From the NCBI GenBank assembly GCA_903813345.2, contig CAIIXF020000007.1, positions 8,439,730 through 8,503,729 of the forward strand: a stretch of 64,000 nucleotides of DNA, in the 5' to 3' direction. Position numbers and translations under genes: made by a program. This DNA comes from Owenia fusiformis (Eukaryota; Annelida; Polychaeta; Sabellida; Oweniidae). The notes beneath the pieces were generated by a model. That model ran no database searches. It was given only the letters and a program-made list of their open reading frames with translations, and had not been told where the DNA came from. How positions within the stretch are numbered: the stretch's first letter is position 1; the number at the start of each line of letters is the position of its first letter. This document shows, in pieces, positions 57,262-64,000 of the stretch.

Positions 57262-58107
57262 TACACTCCCCTCCATAAGTTTGGCAACCTTAGCTCCCTC
57301 ATTGAACTATGTGTTAAAGCCTCTTCATATTTGAATTTTTATTTAATTAACCTGCTTTTAAAATACTTGAAATATATTGATGGAAACGTTACTTGACTTT
57401 ATTTCCAATACCTTCAAATTTTTCCAATTTTTTCCATCAATTACAATAGGTCAAAATTGATAATGTAATTTTTGAAAGTTGTCATTCCCATGTAAACCAA
57501 TGGGAAATGGTGAGTTCAGGGCAAATCGGAAATCTGGATATCTATTCAGTAAAAGATTCAACAAAAAATATTTTTATATAGAAAATTGAATTGTCTAACT
57601 TTTTTGTACACTGAGTGTTTAGTTTACTTAATGAATACATTTTTGAAAATCATTTTTCGCCTCCTGTGTTATTTCAATGGGAGTTTTTTTAAAAATTATT
57701 TTGACTTTAAAGACCTATAACTTTGTTGAACCTGAGGAAACGTATCAATTTTTTGTTAAATAAAGTTAGCAAATTCAATTGACTACCTAACTTGTACTAC
57801 TTGCGAGAAATCGGAGAAATGGATATTCTGTCATATGACTTGAGACAAACCTACCATTTCCCATGGGTTAACATGGGAATGTTGATTTTCAAAAATTCAT
57901 CAAATTTATCATCAATTTTCAACCTATTGTAATTGAGGAAAAAATGGGAAAATTTGGAGGTATTGGAAATAAAGTCAAGTTAAGTTTCCCTCATTATACT
58001 AGTAATAAGTATTTTCATCGCAGGTTAAGTAAATAAAATTCAAATATAAAGAGGCTTTAACACGTAGTGCAATGGGGGAGCTAAGGTTGCCAAACTAGGG
58101 GAGTGTA
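57262..58107. mobile_element. Palindromic Tc1-like MITE of about 850 bp
   Basis: Arms of about 300 bp are inverted copies; they begin tacactcccctccataagt and agtttggcaaccttagctcc. The ends are TA plus CACTCCCC, as in Tc1 elements, with TA as the likely target. There is no coding frame. Confidence 0.8.
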
Positions 58108-59460
58108 GGTATAGTGTCCTCTGTGTCTCAACTGACATTGATAAAGGCAAAATCAGATCAAGCAAGCAACATTTTCAAAATTTCAATTTTAGAATGCAAG
58201 TAGATTAGACTCATATCATTTTTTAACCTTATTTATTTTCTAATAATTTCAAAATTTGTATTGTGTTCACTTTCTATAGATGCATTATATTATATTATTC
58301 TGCCTTTAGCAGTAGAAAATGAATCATATGTTCACTGAAAATATCCATGCTATGTAATCAGAATCAGTAAAACATCGATTCATTTTTAACATCAGTTCTT
58401 ACCTGTTGACACAAAGCCATACACCATGGTCATCAGTGGTGATACAGACAACAGAACTTTAACATTTAACATATGTAAACAGAAACTTGGTAACTAAAGC
58501 CTTATGTAAACTTATGTAAGTACATTTGTAATTTTTAAGTTACAAATGATATAAAATTAATACAAAAAGTTACCTTGTTTTCACTGCCATGAAAGGAACT
58601 TCTACTAAATCATTCATTTTTATAAGTTATGAGGCTAGACCTTGTAGAATGTTAATCTCTGGACAGTCTAAACACAAGACTTATGTTCACAAAATATTGT
58701 GGTGTGAGAAAGATATCATGGATCACAAAATGCAATGTCCTCATAGCTTTTAGTCAAGAAAGTCTATTTAAAAAGTCCTTGTTGCTTATCTATAAAAACA
58801 TTAAAACATAAGCTGCATGCAAGTAACTTATTGATCAATTATAATGTGTTTGATGACTGGTATGGAAGGCATGTTTTTGAACAGGAATACAATCCTTTAA
58901 CTTAGATTTAACTTCATCATTATTCTGAAAGTTTATATGAATTAACAATCTAAAATAGTGTTTCAGTTCAACATTGGCACCCATTGAAAGTCATCTAGCA
59001 CACTTTGCATAATTTACTGTCACCTTTTATTAAAAGATGGGCATCCAGTTATATTCACTCCTGCAAACAAACAAAAATATTGTTAAAATATTACCAAACA
59101 ACAATAGCATACAGTACTATGTGATCATAAAGTAAGATGAAAAGTGCTCTAACATATATTGTAAACATTAATGAATCTGGCTCATTGTCTCACAGGATGA
59201 TGCTCTAATAATTATATATACACAAAATAAAATTCAATGTGTTATCAACTTTTAATATTAAGTGTTCTATAACCATGACAACCCATGTCACAGGTCCTAG
59301 AGCATTCAAAAAAGAAAGAAAATATTGTGATCTTGATCAAACAAGCAAAACAAATTGGGATGATCCCCATATTTGTACTAAGAACTTATACAATTTTTCA
59401 CAATAGCAATAATATAATTGATATAGTCTTCTTCCTTTTTACATTCATATTTGAATAAGA
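58108..59460. other. Sequence without recognised feature
   Basis: AT-rich, no convincing exon or array. Confidence 0.4.
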
Positions 59461-59464
59461 TGTG

Positions 59465-59645
59465 TTTGTGTACTGGTCTAGGTCTGTGCCCAAATCTAGC
59501 ATTTAATTTGCATTCTACTTCATTCCATAAAAGCTTTACTCTTTTGCATGAAATGAAAAAGTGTGCAAATGAATCTTCCTCGTTACAATATGTACAATTC
59601 TTTGAGGTCCCTCTTGAAATTTTCCATTTAAAAACAAGGTGATTA
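59465..59645 (-). pseudogene. Zinc-knuckle end of a second non-LTR retrotransposon fragment
   Basis: The minus strand reads FKWKISRGTSKNCTYCNEED then SFAHFFISCKRVKLF before a stop: C-x2-C...H-x4-C, the pattern found after reverse transcriptase. Frames break soon after, so this is a fossil. Confidence 0.55.
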
Positions 59646-59689
59646 TTAGTGAAGGTTCTTGAAGGCTGTTCCCAGAACTCATCATAGGA

Positions 59690-61010
59690 TCTGGAGGCTA
59701 TACCTATTGTAGACTCTGGAGGCTATACCATCCTAGACTTTTGGAGGCTATACCAATTGTAGACTCTGGAGGCTATACCATCTTAGACTCTTGGAGGCTA
59801 TACCATCTCAGACTCTTGTAAGCTGTACCATCTTAGACTCTTGGAGGCTGTACCTATCTTTGGCTCTAGAGGCTGAATCCATATTATACTCTGAAGTCAC
59901 ACCATATTGGTCTCTGGAGGCTGAATTCATAATATACTATGGTAGCTGTGCTATCTTTGACTCTAGAGGCTAAGTTCATATGATACTCTGGAGGTTGTAC
60001 CATATTGGACTATGTAGGCTGTATCAATTAATTTTAGATTATAGAGGCTGGGCCATCTTAGCCTCTTGGAATTGGAGGTTGTAGCCATCATAGAAGTAGA
60101 CCATTAAAATCTTGAGGCTGAAGCCATATTAGACTATGATTGTTAATATTACTCATAGACTATACCATTTTCCAATCTGGAGGCTAAACCATCTTAGGCT
60201 TTGAAGGCTGTACCATCTTAGACTCTGGAAACTGATCCCATTTTATAACTGGAGGCTGTACCATCTAAGGGTCTGGAGGCTGTATCATCTTAGACTCGTG
60301 GAGGCTTTACTTATCTTAGACTGATCCAATGTTATATCTGGAAGCTGTACCATCTTAGACTAGTGAAGAGGCTGTACCTATCTTTGGCTCTGAATGCTAT
60401 AGCAATCATAGCCTCTGAAGGCTGTACCATCTTAGACTCTGGAAACTGATCCTATGTTATAACTGGAGGCTGTACCATCTAAGGGTCTGGAGGCTGTATC
60501 ATCTTAGACTCATGGAGGCTGTACTTATCTTAGGCTCTGAATGCTAGAGCAATCATAAGGATCTGAAGGTTGTATCACCTTAGACTCTGGAGACTGATCC
60601 AATGTTATATCTGGAAGCTGTACCATCATAGTAAAGAGGCTGTACCTATCTTTGGCTCTGAATGCTATAGCAATCATAGCCTCTGAAGGCTGTACCATCT
60701 TAGACTCTGGAAACTGATCCTATGTTATATCTGGAGGCTGTACCATCTAAGGGTCTGGAGGCTGTACCATCCTAGACTCATAGAGGCTGTACCCATCCTA
60801 GGCTCTGAATGCTATAGCAATCAGAGATTCTGAATGTTGTATCATCTTTGACTTTGGATGGTGAGTATGTATTTCACTCTAGAGGCTGTACCATATTAGA
60901 TTCTTGAGACTGCACTTGTCATATGCTCTGGAGGCTGTATCATCTATATACTCTGGAGGCTGGACCAACTTAGGCTCTTATATCTGAACTATTTTATGGT
61001 CTCAGGCTCT
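59690..61010. repeat. Degenerate minisatellite (ggaggctgtaccatcttaga)
   Basis: About 50 units of roughly 24-27 bp: tctggaggctgtaccatctt, agac, with many substitutions. Longer blocks, for example ctggaaactgatcc...atctaagggtctggaggctg, recur near 60228, 60440 and 60710, giving a higher-order period. Confidence 0.85.
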
Positions 61011-61367
61011 ACCATATAAATAAACCAAATAAATAAAACCTTATTATATTAAACCAGCCTTATTGTGATTGGAGTTACATAAAAGAAATTACATGTATCA
61101 ATGTTTATCCTAGTACCCCCTCATAAAATTACCCCAGGGGGTATAAATGGTGATTTTAAGGTTTTCCGCATGTTAGATTTTCTAGATTTTTGATATATTG
61201 TTTTACTTACAAATGGCTATTGATAGCACTAGGTTTACTCATTTTTCATTTATTTGTGAATATTTACAACGGTTTTACTGGAGTATAATCACGGTGTTAT
61301 AGCATGACGGTTACGCCACCTCTGAAAATGAGGTTGGACGGCTACGTTCACTGATTTATCCAATAAA

Positions 61368-61394
61368 ATGGCCACGATGGAAGAGAAAACTAAG
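61368..61394 (+). CDS. Possible first coding exon (MATMEEKTK)
   Basis: ATG at 61368 and a second ATG at 61377 in a good Kozak context (ccacgatgg). Nine codons end at AAG|GTTGGT, phase 0. The upstream 100 bases are locally CpG-containing. No second exon was found before the window ends, so this is weak. Confidence 0.2.
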
Positions 61395-62129
61395 GTTGGT
61401 GCATTATTTTCTACTACTGTGTATCAATGAAAGGATGAACGATTTATGTAAGCGTTGCATTCGGTGATGCATTCAGTAATGTATATTTTGAACGTAGTCT
61501 TTGCAAATTGATGGGGATAACATGAAATAAGAGAAAAACTGTTGAGTTTGAAATTCAAAACTACACAAAATTAATTTGTTAATTTTTGTTGTTAGGGCAT
61601 GGTATTCATTGCTTAAAAATCTTGGGGTATATAGATGTAACCTACATACGATCATACAAAGCCAATTGAGTATTGGAAACCACCTAATATGTTCAACTTA
61701 AGCCATAATAATATATTTTGAATTTGCGGTAACGTAAAAAATTGATGGACGGTTACGCGAACCTGATTCAAATATGAAACCCCGATTCATTGTTATTAAT
61801 TTTGTCATCTTAATCAGTACTTGATCCTAAATCTTATTTTGCCTCTTCATTGCTATCTTTTACACTTTCATTGGTTTCATAAATAAAGCAAGCAACAGTT
61901 TTTTCCCTTGTCCTATAGAGGCTGAAACAAGAAACAAATATAGGAAATTCAATATTCCATTTCTTACCCATTATAACAATAACATGGAAAGAGGCTATCA
62001 GATCTAGCAACCTTGACTTGACAGATGTACATGCATGTTACTGTCCGCTAAATATCTTATGTACAACTAATACAATACGTTACCGTCCATAGAATATCTC
62101 AAGTCTATGGCACTGTCCATTATAGACCC

Positions 62130-63971
62130 ACTGTGGATATTGCGGCCAATTGTAACACAATCACTGATTGAAATCTAAAGCGGTTAAATTGTAATCCAAA
62201 TTTAAAAATTTAATTTTCTGTCTTAAATACATGTGGGGGGTGTATTATAAAAAAAACTAATTAAAAATGGTTTTAAAGTATTTTTTAATGACTTTATTTG
62301 GTGATTGCTTTTGGCCTTTAAATTGTGTAAAACCCAATTAAGAAGTGGTATTTAATGAGGAAAATACATTTTAACCCACTTATCTAGCAAGAATTCATAT
62401 AACCAATGGATGTGATATGTTACATTTTACATCTGCACCCTACTAATTTTCTAAATCAATTGAGTTTGAGACCTGGATGGTGGTACCACCATTTTTTTTA
62501 GATGTTCCTGTAAGGAGTGTTGAGGAATGTTTGAAAGCAGATCTGATTTCCTCTGGACTATGCAGCCGTAGGGAAGACTGTCAGAATCCATCAATCTTGA
62601 ACTTTTTGATTATGTTTTATAGATTTGTATAATATTCTCAAATGATTGTACATGTACATGGAATCCAACAATGCTACTACTCAGTATAAACTGGACTATC
62701 AAACATTTTCATATCTTAGAAATTATTGTTCCATTGTACTTGAAAGGAATAAATGGATATTGACACAGAATTTTTTTGTAGGAACAATATGACAAAACAA
62801 GACTAAATCCACTATTCTGAGCTCATTTTAATGAGACATACGTATAAGCTTATCTTGAAAGTCATTATGGTAAAATATACCTAAACCATCACAAGCTACT
62901 TTGAAAATGTCATTTTTCCAATTTCCAATCATTTTTACATTTCTTTAGAAATAATAAGACAAAAAAGATGATATACATGTACACCATTTTGAGCTCATTT
63001 AAGATGCAAAAATTTAGATTTTTAAGAAATGTCCAATCACAAGACTATGTGTACCATCTTGAGCTCATACGAGATGCATATATTACATTATCTTAAAAAT
63101 TACTAGGGTAAAATATTGTTACCCCTGGCCCTTCAGAAGCGAAAATGTAAATTTAATTTTTTTAAAATTTATTTTTTATCATTTTTTACATCCAATTAGG
63201 AATGATATGACAAAACAAGATGTTATATACCATTCTGAGCTCATATGAGATGCATACATAGCATATCTTAAAAATTATTAAGGTTAAATAAGGTTACCCC
63301 TAGGCCATAAGAGCTAAAAATTGAAATTTCAATACTTTTTTATCAAAAATACATGACGGTAACTTGGCTATATATTTTGTCTGTGATAAACACCCAAATC
63401 TCTATAACAATGGATTTTTTAAAGACTTCAAGTCATCAAATTCTTGAAATACAGTACTGGATGTCACATATCTAGCCCTTTAAACCATGAATTATTGCTA
63501 GATAATTTAGTTAACATGTATTTTCCCTCTAAACACCACTTTCAAAATGGGTTTTACACAATTTCAAGACTCAAAGCAATCACCAAAGGAAGTCATTTAA
63601 AGAAAATTACTTTAAAATCATTTTTAATTAGTGTTTATAATGTACCCCCCACATGCATGATAGGTGAGGGGGTCAGGGGCTAAAAAATCCACAAAGACTA
63701 TCCAAAATCATTTACACTGAAATCATTTTTCACTCAGATGAAGTGTTTCTATAAATATACCAAGTTTGTTGCTTTTCTGAAAAGATGAACTGATAAAGGG
63801 CTTATTTCTGGACATCTGACTCAATTGCAAGATTAACAGATTCTAAAATTAAATAAATACCAATTTAATTGTATTTAAGACATAAAATTAAATTTTCAAA
63901 ATTTGGATTACAATTAACCGCTTTAGGTTACAATTAGTGATTGGGTTACAATTGGCCGCAATATCCACAGT
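62130..63971. mobile_element. Fold-back element with GGTTACAATT subterminal repeats
   Basis: The left end actgtggatattgcggccaa is inverted at the right end (ttggccgcaatatccacagt). The arms share cggttaa, attgtaatccaaattt, aaaatttaatttt, taattaaaaatg and ttgtgtaaaaccca. The right arm carries an extra 230 bp or so (63650-63880). The middle has units marked by gagctcat at 62819, 62991, 63060 and 63237. After the right end the sequence continues gggttacaattagccgcaat, like a second end. No transposase frame was seen. Confidence 0.7.
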
Positions 63972-64000
63972 CGGGTTACAATTAGCCGCAATGCGGCCAA

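Overview
The window is eukaryotic nuclear DNA from an invertebrate animal. It is AT-rich, with long introns bounded by GT/AG, few coding bases, and many DNA transposons, fold-back elements and minisatellites. The two genes that can be followed exon by exon are animal genes, and the repeat landscape (mariner, hAT-like and pogo-like MITEs, decayed non-LTR retrotransposons, and a short TATCCC...GGGAT repeat) suggests a marine lophotrochozoan such as a mollusc. The species assignment is inference only.

Positions 203-20733 (+) hold the 3' part of a cell-surface receptor gene. Twelve exons join in one open frame of 797 codons: part of one fibronectin type III (FN3) domain, four whole FN3 domains, one transmembrane helix and a cytoplasmic tail of about 267 residues. 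It resembles the protogenin/IGDCC branch of the DCC family; the 5' exons lie left of the window. Its introns carry a nearly intact mariner (4347-6308), a fold-back element with an 8-bp target duplication (8865-9409), a retrotransposon 3' fragment (about 10226-10880) and several MITEs. A recent 235-bp tandem duplication copies the end of the transmembrane exon.

Positions 20734-29980 carry no recognisable gene. They contain possible 3' UTR, a 2.1-kb CCATGG-rich fold-back element (22448-24570), and repeat and transposase remnants.

Positions 29984-41134 (-) hold a complete 11-exon gene for ZC3H15 (DFRP1), the CCCH-zinc-finger partner of the GTPase DRG1, with a predicted 437 residues. Its introns hold a 95-bp tandem array, a TATCCC-type repeat, a long hairpin and a hAT-like insertion whose empty target can be read from a second copy of the host repeat at 13.8 kb.

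Positions 41135-64000 contain no confidently coding gene. They hold a 77/71-bp minisatellite (44131-45912), a 57/50-bp minisatellite (55590-57080), a degenerate GGAGGCTGTACCATC array (59690-61010), a Tc1-like palindromic MITE (57262-58107), a fold-back structure (51154-52145), and a fold-back element with GGTTACAATT repeats reaching the right edge (62130-63971). Two weak gene-start candidates lie at 49260-49580 and 61368-61394.

The two genes are convergent and show no sign of functional linkage. No novel multi-gene system was found. The most unusual content is the set of structured mobile elements.
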